Of a stretch of 14,500 bases of DNA, positions 7,128 through 13,864 are shown piece by piece. Location: contig CAZZCN010000068.1 in assembly GCA_964652975.1 (NCBI GenBank), forward strand, positions 1 to 14,500, in the 5' to 3' direction. How positions within the stretch are numbered: position 1 is the first letter of the stretch; each line of letters opens with the position of its first letter. This stretch comes from CAZZCN01 sp964652975 (lineage in GTDB: Bacteria; Bacillota; Clostridia; Saccharofermentanales; UBA5734). A program made the translations under genes and the position numbers. Below the pieces are notes generated by a model that was not told the origin of the DNA, did not search any database, and saw nothing but the letters and a program-made list of their open reading frames with translations.

Positions 7128-8030
7128 ATGGAAGTTGTAATTTTGACAGGCATGTCAGGTGCCGGCAAGACAATCGCAGCCAATTATCTTGAGGACATGG
7201 GGTATTTTTGCGTTGACAATGCGCCTCTGCAGATGGTCCGCTCGATGCTCAAATCATTTATTCAATGGGAAAGCGAAGGCGGTGTTTCGGTTAACAAGAT
7301 TGTCTTTGTTGTTGATGTAAGAAGCGTTTCGGTTTTTTCCGGTGCTGCAACTGAATTTGAAGCGATTGAGAAAATGGGCGTGCCTTTTAGAATAATATAT
7401 CTCGAAGCATCTGACCAGGTTCTGGTCAACAGATACAAACAGTCCAGACGCAATCACCCACTTGCCATAGAAAAGGGTATTTTAAAGGGCATTGAGGCGG
7501 AACGGGAACTGATGAGTTCGATAAAAAATCTTACACAGGACGTTATCGACACAACAAACATCGAACAGCTCGAACTCAAGGACATCCTGTTTAGAATGTT
7601 GTCAAAAGACACACAGATGGGGCAAATGACAATTCTTGTCCAGTCATTCGGATTTAAATACGGTGTACCAACTGATTGCGACAACGTCTTCGATGTAAGA
7701 TTTATTCCTAATCCTTTTTATGTGCAGAAGTTGAAGGAGTATTGCGGTCTTGACGAGGAAGTCAGAGATTATGTAATGTCTTTTCCCGAAACCCACGAAT
7801 TTATGAACAAAATAAACGATTTGATTATTTTTGCCGTACCATATTATATGCGAGAAGGAAAGGTCAGACTGAACATAGGGGTAGGCTGCACCGGCGGAAG
7901 GCACAGGTCGGTAGCGCTTGCAGAAGAACTGGCTAAGTTTCTTAAGAACAAGGGATTGCACGTATCGATAGATCACCGCGATCTCGAAAATGACAAAATT
8001 GCACAGGTCAAACGAAAAAAGAAAATATAA
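7128..8030 (+). CDS. rapZ: RapZ/YvcJ nucleotide-binding regulator
   Basis: A P-loop protein of the RapZ (YvcJ) family. In E. coli, RapZ controls glmS through small RNAs; in Bacillus, YvcJ is a nucleotide-binding protein linked to competence, and its molecular target in Clostridia is not established. Walker A is GMSGAGKT at residues 8-15. The DNAP motif (FCVDNAPLQM) and the internal VDVRS are typical. The C-terminal domain contains GVGCTGGRHRSV (about 251-262) and SIDHRDLE, the conserved phosphate/sugar-binding region. At 300 residues it is slightly longer than the usual 285-290, with a basic tail (VKRKKKI). It starts 3 bases after murB. A 116-base AT-rich gap separates it from yvcK. Confidence 0.95.
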   Translation: MEVVILTGMSGAGKTIAANYLEDMGYFCVDNAPLQMVRSMLKSFIQWESEGGVSVNKIVFVVDVRSVSVFSGAATEFEAIEKMGVPFRIIYLEASDQVLVNRYKQSRRNHPLAIEKGILKGIEAERELMSSIKNLTQDVIDTTNIEQLELKDILFRMLSKDTQMGQMTILVQSFGFKYGVPTDCDNVFDVRFIPNPFYVQKLKEYCGLDEEVRDYVMSFPETHEFMNKINDLIIFAVPYYMREGKVRLNIGVGCTGGRHRSVALAEELAKFLKNKGLHVSIDHRDLENDKIAQVKRKKKI

Positions 8031-8146
8031 CTAAAATTGGAGTATGATATAAGTTCAACAAATTATATTTTTATATAGAATAAATTTGGAATAGCAAAAG
8101 TCTATATTTAGCAAAATACGAATTGTGAATTAATTTTGAGGTAAAA

Positions 8147-9229
8147 ATGGAACGCTTTAACCGTTCAAAACTGATTAGAAGGCAAAATAGCGATGGGACC
8201 ATGGACAATCCCAGAATAGTTGTGATTGGCGGAGGAACAGGCCTGTCAACACTACTAAGAGGGCTTAAGCAGTATACTCCGAATCTTACAGCTATTGTAA
8301 CCGTAGCCGATAATGGAGGATCTTCCGGAATCCTACGAGAGGATCTTCATATGTTGCCACCCGGAGATATACGAAACTGCATACTGGCGCTGGCAGATAC
8401 CGAACCGCTTATGTACGAACTCATGAACTACCGTTTCGGGGAAGACCAGGGAAGGCTTTCAAAGCAGTGTTTTGGAAATATTTTTATAGCTGCAATGGCC
8501 GGCGTATCCGGGAATTTTTACGATGCTGTGAGAAATATATCAAAGGTTCTGGCTGTCAAAGGCAAGGTTTTGCCCGTCACCTTAAGCGACATACATATAA
8601 GTGCGATACTCACAGACCGAAGCACGATTCACGGAGAATTCGAAATCGGAAGCAGAACCAACATTCATGAGGCGGATATTTACAAGATAATGATGGAACC
8701 CAGTAATGCAGAGCCTTTAGAAGAGGCTTGCGTCGAGATTTTAAAGGCGGATATAATAGTTTTGGGACCAGGAAGTCTCTATACCAGCATTATACCGAAT
8801 CTGCTTTTCCCCGGAATACGTGAATCGATAGTTAACAGCAATGCAATCAAAATCTATGTCGGCAACATAATGACTCAACCAGCCGAGACATATAAATACG
8901 ACACGAAAAGGCACATCGACGCGATTCTTTTGCACTGCATGACGGACAACCCCAGGGACTATATCGACTACTGCATAGCCAACAATCAAATGCTAGCACC
9001 AGAAGTAATGGAGGAATATCTAAAAACTGAATCTGACCTTGTTGAATTTGCCAAAAACGAAATTGCCGATATGGGTATCGACCTGATCGAGGCCCCTCTA
9101 GTCAGGATAAATGATATCGGCGCTGTAAGGCACAACCACACTTTGCTTGCGGAACTGATTATGCAGATCTGGCTTCACGAAGATGAAATTTGTGACAAAA
9201 AGGAGCGTGCGAATGTCGTTCTCGAGTAG
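8147..9229 (+). CDS. yvcK: YvcK/GlmR family (gluconeogenesis factor, CofD-like)
   Basis: A UDP-sugar-binding regulator needed in Bacillus for growth on gluconeogenic carbon sources and for directing carbon into cell-wall precursors; recorded in Bacillus as GlmR, an activator of GlmS. The Rossmann-like fold shows GGGTGLSTLLRGL (28-40), DNGGSSG (55-61), PPGDIRN (71-77) and GNIFIAAM, all diagnostic. Length is 360; the last third ends in a conserved-looking ADMGIDLIEAPLV segment. ATG 8147 has GAGG five bases upstream. An internal ATG at 8201 (MDNPRIVVIGGG) would give a shorter family-like start, so the first 18 residues, rich in R and K, are uncertain. Its 3' end overlaps whiA by 17 bases. Confidence 0.95.
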   Translation: MERFNRSKLIRRQNSDGTMDNPRIVVIGGGTGLSTLLRGLKQYTPNLTAIVTVADNGGSSGILREDLHMLPPGDIRNCILALADTEPLMYELMNYRFGEDQGRLSKQCFGNIFIAAMAGVSGNFYDAVRNISKVLAVKGKVLPVTLSDIHISAILTDRSTIHGEFEIGSRTNIHEADIYKIMMEPSNAEPLEEACVEILKADIIVLGPGSLYTSIIPNLLFPGIRESIVNSNAIKIYVGNIMTQPAETYKYDTKRHIDAILLHCMTDNPRDYIDYCIANNQMLAPEVMEEYLKTESDLVEFAKNEIADMGIDLIEAPLVRINDIGAVRHNHTLLAELIMQIWLHEDEICDKKERANVVLE

Positions 9230-10130
9230 TATCAAAGACGAATACTGCAAAATGCCATGGGGCAGCTTGTGTTGCGTTCAAGCTGAAATGATGGCTTCAC
9301 TAGTCTGCTCTGCAAGGTTTCGCCAGGGTCAGATTTCGATTGCCACTGCTCACGGTGAGTACGCAAAGCGACTTGCGACGATGATAAACGAAAACTATGC
9401 CACCAATGTATCGGTTGTCCACGGACGTGAACTTTACAATGTGACAGTTGAAGATAAGAAAATTTATGACGAAATCGTTGCTGATTTAATAGAACAAGCT
9501 GGATTCGATGCAATACGCGGTACGATAGTAAAAGACGCCTTTACGGATGACTGCTGCCGAAGATCGTTTTTGCGTGGAATATTTCTTTCCGGCGGATCCG
9601 TAAGCGAACCGAACAAATCCTACCATCTGGAGATAGCATCAAGGCGATTATCGGTTGCCCAGGCGGCTATTCATCTGCTTGAACTCGACGACATTAATGC
9701 GAGCATGCTCAAAAGAAGCGGTTATTATGTCGTATATATCAAGGAAGGTCAGCAGGTTTCAGATTTTTTGCTTGTTACAGGAGCACATTCGGCATTACTG
9801 GAACTCGAGTCCCTGCGTGTGAACAAGTCCGTTCGAAATTCAGTCAACAGGGTGGTCAACTGCGACAACGCCAATACAATAAGGGTGGCATTTACCGGTG
9901 CCAGACAGCAGGAGGCTCTCGAGTATATCAAAAAGTACATCGGGATAGCATCGCTTTCACCTGATCTGCAGAAAGCCCTCGAGATAAGACTCGAAAACCC
10001 TGATATGTCGCTTAAAGAGCTGGGTGAAATCATGGACCCGCCACTCGGCAAGTCCGGAATGAACCACCGCCTTGTCAAACTTGAAAGAATGGCCGCGGAG
10101 CATAAATTGAGAAAAGGTACTATTAAGTAA
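9213..10130 (+). CDS. whiA: WhiA DNA-binding sporulation/cell-division regulator
   Basis: Homologue of Streptomyces WhiA. In Bacillus it is a nucleoid-associated protein affecting cell division and chromosome segregation. The N-terminal LAGLIDADG-homing-endonuclease-like domain (about 1-190) includes CCRRSFLRGIFLSGGSV, but the endonuclease acid residues are not expected to be active in this family. The C-terminal helix-turn-helix is about 262-296 (LKELGEIMDPPLGKSGMNHR). I place the start at ATG 9213 rather than the further upstream ATG at 9183. AAGGAG (9200-9205) lies 7 bases before 9213, and the protein then begins MSFSSSIKDEYC as is standard for WhiA. Length 305. It overlaps the end of yvcK, so translational coupling is likely. 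No terminator is evident in the following 211 bases. Confidence 0.96.
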   Translation: MSFSSSIKDEYCKMPWGSLCCVQAEMMASLVCSARFRQGQISIATAHGEYAKRLATMINENYATNVSVVHGRELYNVTVEDKKIYDEIVADLIEQAGFDAIRGTIVKDAFTDDCCRRSFLRGIFLSGGSVSEPNKSYHLEIASRRLSVAQAAIHLLELDDINASMLKRSGYYVVYIKEGQQVSDFLLVTGAHSALLELESLRVNKSVRNSVNRVVNCDNANTIRVAFTGARQQEALEYIKKYIGIASLSPDLQKALEIRLENPDMSLKELGEIMDPPLGKSGMNHRLVKLERMAAEHKLRKGTIK

Positions 10131-10291
10131 AACGGCAAATAAACAGCTAAAGAACTTGGGAAAGTAATCATTTCATTAATCAATCAACCGCAATATAAAT
10201 AATAGCACAACCTAACGAGCTGAATAATCTCACCAATCAAAGTATCAAAACCCTTAAATCATCAAAATCCTTAATGAAGTAAGATTAATTA

Positions 10292-10320
10292 TTGTCAGAC
10301 ATAAAATTGTAAACAATAAC
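10292..10320 (+). promoter_or_regulatory. Weak candidate promoter for trmL
   Basis: -35-like TTGTCA (10292-10297; five of six to TTGACA), a 17-base spacer, and -10-like AATAAC (10315-10320; four of six), ending 21 bases before the trmL start. The 211-base gap after whiA is AT-rich and holds no gene or convincing terminator. The promoter call rests on spacing and the -35 only. Confidence 0.3.
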
Positions 10321-10341
10321 CACGAAAGGCCTGGTAAAAAA

Positions 10342-10836
10342 ATGCCACTGGAAATCGTCCTTGTAGAACCGGAAATCCCTCAAAACACCGGAAACATAGC
10401 ACGAACCTGTGTAGCCACAGGGATTAAACTACATCTTATTGAGCCACTCGGATTTTCCATGTCAGAAAAGGCGGTAAAGCGCGCAGGACTTGATTACTGG
10501 TTCGACACCGATATCACAGTATGGAAAAATATCGATGAATTCATGCAGCAAAACGCTGGACGCAAGATGTATTTTGCAACAACAAAAGCCAGCAAACATT
10601 ATGCGGAAGTGGATTATCCTGACGACTGTATGGTTCTTTTCGGCAAAGAGACAAAAGGACTTCCTGAACCAATGCTTGCTGTAAACAGAGAAAACTGCAT
10701 CAGAATACCAATGCTCGGAGACACCCGCTCCCTTAATCTGTCCAACTCAGTTGCTATTATAACGTATGAATACCTGCGTCAAAAGGACTTCCCAGGACTC
10801 AAAAACAACAGTGAATATATGGAAAATCAATTGTAA
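10342..10836 (+). CDS. trmL: tRNA (cytidine/uridine-2'-O-)-methyltransferase TrmL
   Basis: A SPOUT-class enzyme that 2'-O-methylates wobble nucleotide 34 of tRNA-Leu isoacceptors using S-adenosylmethionine. It shows PEIPQNTGNIARTC at about 10-23, the LIEPLGF turn, the SAM-knot segments LFGKETKGLP and IPMLGDTRSLNLSNSVAI, and ends soon after the knot helix. The compact 164-residue SPOUT form is typical of TrmL rather than larger TrmH proteins. ATG 10342 has AAAGG at 10325-10329. The -35 of the next promoter overlaps its stop codon. It forms no clear operon with whiA. Confidence 0.94.
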   Translation: MPLEIVLVEPEIPQNTGNIARTCVATGIKLHLIEPLGFSMSEKAVKRAGLDYWFDTDITVWKNIDEFMQQNAGRKMYFATTKASKHYAEVDYPDDCMVLFGKETKGLPEPMLAVNRENCIRIPMLGDTRSLNLSNSVAIITYEYLRQKDFPGLKNNSEYMENQL

Positions 10837-10859
10837 TTAGTAAATTATCAAGTTATAAT
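10831..10859 (+). promoter_or_regulatory. Promoter of the 414-residue membrane protein gene
   Basis: -35 TTGTAA (10831-10836), a 17-base spacer, and a perfect -10 TATAAT (10854-10859). The -35 includes the trmL stop codon. Transcription would start about 55 bases before ATG 10921 and include the direct repeat at 10863-10889. Confidence 0.65.
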
Positions 10860-10862
10860 CAG

Positions 10863-10889
10863 TTCATGTAAAATAATAATTCATGTAAA
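10863..10889. repeat. Direct repeat TTCATGTAAA in a 5' leader
   Basis: Two exact copies of TTCATGTAAA (10863-10872 and 10880-10889) lie 17 bases apart start to start, followed by a third partial match (ATGTAA, 10891-10896). They lie just after the -10 box of the promoter for the 414-residue protein, where a regulator binding in tandem or a leader RNA effect is possible. Confidence 0.45.
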
Positions 10890-10920
10890 TATGTAATGCT
10901 AAATGGATTGAGGATTAATT

Positions 10921-12165
10921 ATGAGTTACAGACAAGACAGAATTCGGTTATGGATATTCCGTATTATTGGCGCTATTTTAGGAATTTTTATTTTTTATAT
11001 CCTTGGAAACCTTCACATACTTTACAGGATATTGTTTTTCTATACCTTCGTGCCATTTTATTTCATTGTTGGCAGCGGACTTATCAATTCACCCACGACA
11101 ACAATCAGTAAATTCATACGTGTGACTAAAATGCCAATCAGTAAGGCACGAAAAAAGATGAATCTTTATCATAAGTACTGTAGCAATGAGTTTCTTACTA
11201 GTGATAAATTTAATATCCTTATACAGCATCGGTTTGTTTTCAAAGGCAATAAAGTCCTAAACAGACCCCAAAATGGACTGGCTGATTTTACAGTTAAAAC
11301 TTCAAATGGTAATCAGTATTTAATCAATCTTGTTTATAGCAATGGAGAAAGAGGAAAAGCAAAATGGCTGATTGCAAACATAACTGGCAAGGAATTTGCT
11401 GCAGATGGCGAGTACATCGCTTTTGACAAAAAGGCAATTAGTAAAAGCCGTTTTCAAGAAAGCGTTCCAGGGTTTATTCTCCTGATCATTTTTATTTCCA
11501 TGTCGAATGTTAACGTGACACCTAATTATGCAAAAGACGTTGTAGAAATAGTAAATGTAGTGAATAGTGATCTCGAAGCAAATAAAGATATAGACATAAA
11601 AATCTATCATGACGGAGAAGCAGGAAAGTTCGAAAAAGCCTATAAAGAATATGCTAGAGACATGGTAAATTCAACAAATAGAATTGTTAAAACACTTACT
11701 GATATGAATTACTATAATGTACTTTCTCCAGAATTTTTAAAAAAAGACAAGCCCAAGAAACTTGCCAATTCAATAAAAGTTTTGAAAGACGGAAAAGAAG
11801 CTGTGGATTTATATATTAAAGAATATGAGAAAATGTCAAGTAACGATTATATCAAGAAAAAATTCGAAAACTACGATGTAAGCATAAAGGTTGAAGAGAC
11901 ATATTTTGAGTGCCAAAAAGCGTTAAATACCGATTTAGGGACTTTATCTGAAATGTGTGAAAGTGCGGAAAGACTCGGTAATTATCTATTGGAAAATATA
12001 AAGGAATGGGAAGTGGATGAAAACAACACACTTATTTTCAACAGCCAGGAAGAAGTAGACGAATACAATAGACTTTGGGAAATTCTTCAAAAGGATACTG
12101 AAAAACTCGCAAAATTATTCGACGATTTACCTAATACGAATAGCACAACAGAAACAATTATTTGA
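10921..12165 (+). CDS. Uncharacterised membrane protein with helical C-terminal domain
   Basis: Family not recognised. The 414-residue product begins with two hydrophobic segments (about 10-29 and 34-54). A mainly beta-looking stretch follows (about 95-170, with ADFTVKTSNGNQYLINLVY and GKAKWLIANITG), then a third hydrophobic segment (about 183-199) and a long charged alpha-helical region (200-410) rich in K, E, D and N that may form coiled coils. The 95-170 segment loosely recalls Coa1/Tim21-like sheets, but that is only a pattern impression. ATG 10921 has GAGG at 10910-10913, 7 bases upstream, and a good promoter (10831-10859). The gene is monocistronic or heads a short unit; the next gene starts about 150 bases later. 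Codon and base use is clearly more AT-rich than the hprK-whiA block, suggesting accessory origin. Confidence 0.82.
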   Translation: MSYRQDRIRLWIFRIIGAILGIFIFYILGNLHILYRILFFYTFVPFYFIVGSGLINSPTTTISKFIRVTKMPISKARKKMNLYHKYCSNEFLTSDKFNILIQHRFVFKGNKVLNRPQNGLADFTVKTSNGNQYLINLVYSNGERGKAKWLIANITGKEFAADGEYIAFDKKAISKSRFQESVPGFILLIIFISMSNVNVTPNYAKDVVEIVNVVNSDLEANKDIDIKIYHDGEAGKFEKAYKEYARDMVNSTNRIVKTLTDMNYYNVLSPEFLKKDKPKKLANSIKVLKDGKEAVDLYIKEYEKMSSNDYIKKKFENYDVSIKVEETYFECQKALNTDLGTLSEMCESAERLGNYLLENIKEWEVDENNTLIFNSQEEVDEYNRLWEILQKDTEKLAKLFDDLPNTNSTTETII

Positions 12166-12208
12166 TAATTAATATGAGAATGTGCAATTAGGTTTTAGCA
12201 ATATTTTA

Positions 12209-12230
12209 TTTTGTTTTTACAAAAACAAAA
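12209..12230. repeat. A/T-rich perfect palindrome after the membrane protein gene
   Basis: TTTTGTTTTT (12209-12218) and AAAAACAAAA (12221-12230) form a perfect 10-base inverted repeat around AC. With only one G-C pair and no following T-run on the + strand it is a poor hairpin terminator. On the minus strand it would be followed by A-rich sequence as well. It may be a weak bidirectional 3' end or a protein-binding site. Confidence 0.35.
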
Positions 12231-12317
12231 AACTGCAAATGAATTATACGAAAAGAGACACAAAAACCAACTTGAATGACAGATACTGCAAGCTATAAAT
12301 TAAGGGAAGGAGAAGAT

Positions 12318-12476
12318 ATGCAAAAACTCGTACGCCAGGTTAAGCCAAAGAAAAAACGCAAGTTGACGCCAATGACAAAGACAATCATCGGCCTTGCAAT
12401 CATGCTATTGATTTTACTCGCTGTAATAATCTACATGGTGGCAAACGGAATGGTGTTTGACACGCTGCCAGATTAG
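12318..12476 (+). CDS. 52-residue single-pass membrane peptide
   Basis: A small protein of unknown family: a strongly basic N-terminal half (KPKKKRK at about 9-15) followed by one hydrophobic segment (about residues 23-43, IIGLAIMLLILLAVIIYMV) and a short tail ending TLPD. The topology by the positive-inside rule is N-terminus in the cytoplasm. I chose ATG 12318 because AAGGAG (12307-12312) is 5 bases upstream. The frame opens 14 codons earlier at ATG 12276, but that start has no ribosome site. There is no toxin-antitoxin partner or adjacent RNA that I can identify. It sits between the large membrane protein gene and a tRNA gene. Confidence 0.62.
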   Translation: MQKLVRQVKPKKKRKLTPMTKTIIGLAIMLLILLAVIIYMVANGMVFDTLPD

Positions 12477-12623
12477 AGACCGCAGCTGATTGAATAGCGG
12501 CAAAGAATGCAAATAAGAAACTTGAAATTTTTATAGCGAAATTAAAGATTAATAATGGCAAATTTGGTAGTTGGGTAATTCATATCGGCGAAATTTGTGT
12601 GAAATTCGGGTAATTTTTCCCAA

Positions 12624-12652
12624 TTGACAAAGAACCTCATAAATGCTAATAT
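12624..12652 (+). promoter_or_regulatory. Promoter of tRNA-Ser
   Basis: A perfect -35 TTGACA (12624-12629), a 17-base spacer, and -10 TAATAT (12647-12652) preceded by an extended -10 TGC (12644-12646). It ends about 52 bases before the mature tRNA start. This is one of the strongest promoters in the window, as expected for a tRNA. The stretch 12477-12623 before it holds no gene that I can see. Confidence 0.75.
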
Positions 12653-12704
12653 TTCAAGGCGTGATTCGTTTAAACCATTCGGATTTCGCAACAACTTAAA
12701 AGAT

Positions 12705-12795
12705 GGAGAGATGGCTGAGCTGGTCTAAGGCGCACGACTGGAAATCGTGTGAACTGTTAAAGGTTCCGAGGGTTCGAATCCCTCTCTCTCCGCCA
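12705..12795 (+). tRNA. tRNA-Ser (anticodon GGA)
   Basis: A complete 91-base class II tRNA reading UCC/UCU serine codons. Acceptor arms are GGAGAGA (12705-12711) and TCTCTCC (12785-12791), followed by discriminator G and an encoded CCA (12793-12795). The anticodon stem is CACGA/TCGTG with loop CTGGAAA, giving anticodon GGA at 12740-12742. The long variable arm contains GAAC/GTTC, as required for serine tRNA. The T arm is GAGGG-TTCGAAT-CCCTC. It has its own promoter and terminator, so it is a single-gene transcription unit. The 3' end of serine tRNAs is a common integration site for mobile elements. Confidence 0.98.
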
Positions 12796-12800
12796 AAATT

Positions 12801-12844
12801 AAAACCTTGTAAGCCTGTGAAATCAGTGGTTACAAGGTTTTTTT
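12801..12844 (+). terminator. Intrinsic terminator of tRNA-Ser
   Basis: AAAACCTTGTAA (12801-12812) pairs with TTACAAGGTTTT (12830-12841), a 12-base-pair stem closing a 17-base loop in which CTG/CAG can pair further. The right arm runs into seven T's (12838-12844). It begins 6 bases after the tRNA CCA end. Confidence 0.88.
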
Positions 12845-12901
12845 ACACCCAGATAAACACAGTAAAAATAACCACGAATTAGGGCGAAAAAACGGTCAAA
12901 A

Positions 12902-12916
12902 ACAACAAATTGTTGT
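12902..12916. promoter_or_regulatory. ACAACAA-a-TTGTTGT palindrome, possible operator
   Basis: A perfect 7-base inverted repeat around a single A, about 100 bases before the 114-residue protein gene. The surrounding sequence to 13016 is very A-rich, with no clear -35/-10 pair, so the palindrome may mark a repressor or activator site rather than lie within a strong promoter. Confidence 0.3.
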
Positions 12917-13016
12917 AAAAATGTTATCAAAGTCTACAAGACGACATAAAAAAAAGTAAAAATTTATAAGAAAAATACAAGAAAAATCTAAAAATAATTA
13001 ATTGGAGGAACAAAAA

Positions 13017-13361
13017 ATGGTCAACGAAAAAAACACAAAATCTGAAGAACTAAACAACGATGCAAAACTGTCAATTAACTTTATGTCAGGCAGATATGCT
13101 ACAATTTTCTGGGACAGTATACATGCAATGAGCGAGAGTGCGGAGACGGTAGAGAATTTTGGGAAATTAATTGGCATTTTATTGGAAGAAGGGAAAGACA
13201 AGGAAGCAATGTTGCTGATTCGTTCTCTCTATGATCTAATGGGGATGGTATTTCCAGAAGAAATAAGCTTAATTGAAAAAGACGATAACACAAGAATATA
13301 CTTCATCAATGAGTTTTTACTCGACTGTGAAGACTTGTTGCTAGAATATAAAGATGAATAA
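13017..13361 (+). CDS. Uncharacterised small acidic protein (114 residues)
   Basis: Family not recognised. It is a soluble-looking, acidic, helical protein with no signal peptide, membrane segment or metal-binding motif. Recurrent E/D-rich helices include ENFGKLIGILLEEGKDKEAMLLIRSLYDLMG and the C-terminal FINEFLLDCEDLLLEYKDE. The start is ATG 13017, with a strong GGAGG at 13004-13008, 8 bases upstream; the frame could begin at TTG 13002, but that codon overlaps the ribosome site. It lies between the tRNA-Ser terminator and a hairpin terminator at 13440, so it is probably transcribed alone. Confidence 0.75.
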   Translation: MVNEKNTKSEELNNDAKLSINFMSGRYATIFWDSIHAMSESAETVENFGKLIGILLEEGKDKEAMLLIRSLYDLMGMVFPEEISLIEKDDNTRIYFINEFLLDCEDLLLEYKDE

Positions 13362-13439
13362 ACAGTTTCAAGTCATCTCACAAGAAGCTGAAATACTTTA
13401 CCGGGCTTAATACTAAAATATAAATAAACCAACATCTAT

Positions 13440-13464
13440 AAGAGCATATTTACTGTGCTCTTTT
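13440..13464 (+). terminator. Intrinsic terminator after the 114-residue protein gene
   Basis: AAGAGCA (13440-13446) pairs with TGCTCTT (13456-13462) around a 9-base loop, running into TTTT (13461-13464) and an AT-rich tail. It lies about 80 bases after the stop codon. The same 3' tail, TCTTTTATTATGCA, recurs at 13541-13554. Confidence 0.7.
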
Positions 13465-13501
13465 ATTATGCAAAGAAACAGATAACTTAATGACGAATAA
13501 C

Positions 13502-13546
13502 AGACCAAATCTTTTGATGGTGCACAATTAATCGAGATGGTCTTTT
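13502..13546 (+). terminator. Second terminator-like hairpin with the same tail
   Basis: AGACCA (13502-13507) pairs with TGGTCT (13538-13543) and runs into TTTT (13543-13546). Inner TC/GA pairs can extend the stem past a 2-base bulge. The loop is large. The right arm and tail share a 14-base segment with the terminator 82 bases upstream. It may be a back-up terminator or an attenuator in the leader of the pilin-like gene. Confidence 0.4.
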
Positions 13547-13549
13547 ATT

Positions 13550-13605
13550 ATGCATGCTTATTTTCGGGTTATGAGCTTGCATCAAATATAAAACCCAGAT
13601 TTTTT
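13550..13605 (+). promoter_or_regulatory. Pseudoknot-capable leader before the pilin-like gene
   Basis: Two interleaved stems can form. Stem 1 is ATGCATGCT (13550-13558) with AGCTTGCAT (13574-13582; one mismatch). Stem 2 is GGGTT (13566-13570) with AACCC (13592-13596). The left arm of stem 2 is in the loop of stem 1, the geometry of an H-type pseudoknot. A T6 run (13600-13605) follows stem 2, so stem 2 alone could also act as a weak terminator. The AAAGGA ribosome site (13614-13619) comes directly after. It matches no riboswitch class that I know. Pairing is seen; regulation is inferred. Confidence 0.35.
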
Positions 13606-13629
13606 AAAAGTTGAAAGGAAACCAAAAAA

Positions 13630-13848
13630 ATGAAAAGAATCATGAAAAGAGCCCAGTCAATTGCCATGAGGGCAAAAAACGTACTTTCCAACAAAAAGGG
13701 TGAAACCACTGTTGGAAGCGGAATCGCGATTTTGAGCGCAGTCGTCCTTGGAGCTTTATTGCTTGCGGGTCTTTACGCATTGCTAGGTGATGTCGTTCTT
13801 CCAAGCCTGTCTGACAAGATAGTTGAACTGTTCAACTACGCCGGCTAG
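13630..13848 (+). CDS. Small pilin-like membrane protein (DUF6133-like)
   Basis: A 72-residue protein: basic N-terminus (residues 1-23, six K/R before N21-K22-K23), G24, a short polar TTVGSG stretch, a hydrophobic core (about 31-53, with GALLLAGLYALLGD) and a short amphipathic tail (VVLPSLSDKIVELFNYAG). From memory, the GALLLAGLYALFGD...LP...FNY pattern is that of DUF6133 proteins common in Clostridia, often on conjugative elements; I could not verify this. K-K-G followed by a hydrophobic helix resembles a prepilin-peptidase site, although the usual glutamate at +5 is absent (E25 is at +1). ATG 13630 has AAAGGA 10 bases upstream. A prepilin peptidase gene follows 133 bases later, which supports a pilin or pseudopilin role. 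The function is inferred. Confidence 0.78.
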   Translation: MKRIMKRAQSIAMRAKNVLSNKKGETTVGSGIAILSAVVLGALLLAGLYALLGDVVLPSLSDKIVELFNYAG

Positions 13849-13864
13849 GAACCAATAGAGACGA

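Noticed and set aside
8045..8081. Possible promoter for yvcK (TGaTATAAG, or TTCAAC-16-TAGAAT)
   Set aside because: The gap is so AT-rich that TATA-like boxes are expected by chance, and no credible -35 goes with the best -10.
9749..10183. 144-codon minus-strand open frame over the whiA 3' end
   Set aside because: Antisense to the well-conserved WhiA C-terminal domain; no start signals or recognisable family.
10896..11111. Overlapping + strand open frame beginning before the 414-residue protein gene
   Set aside because: It starts upstream without a ribosome site and soon overlaps, in another frame, the longer gene that has a good ribosome site and promoter.
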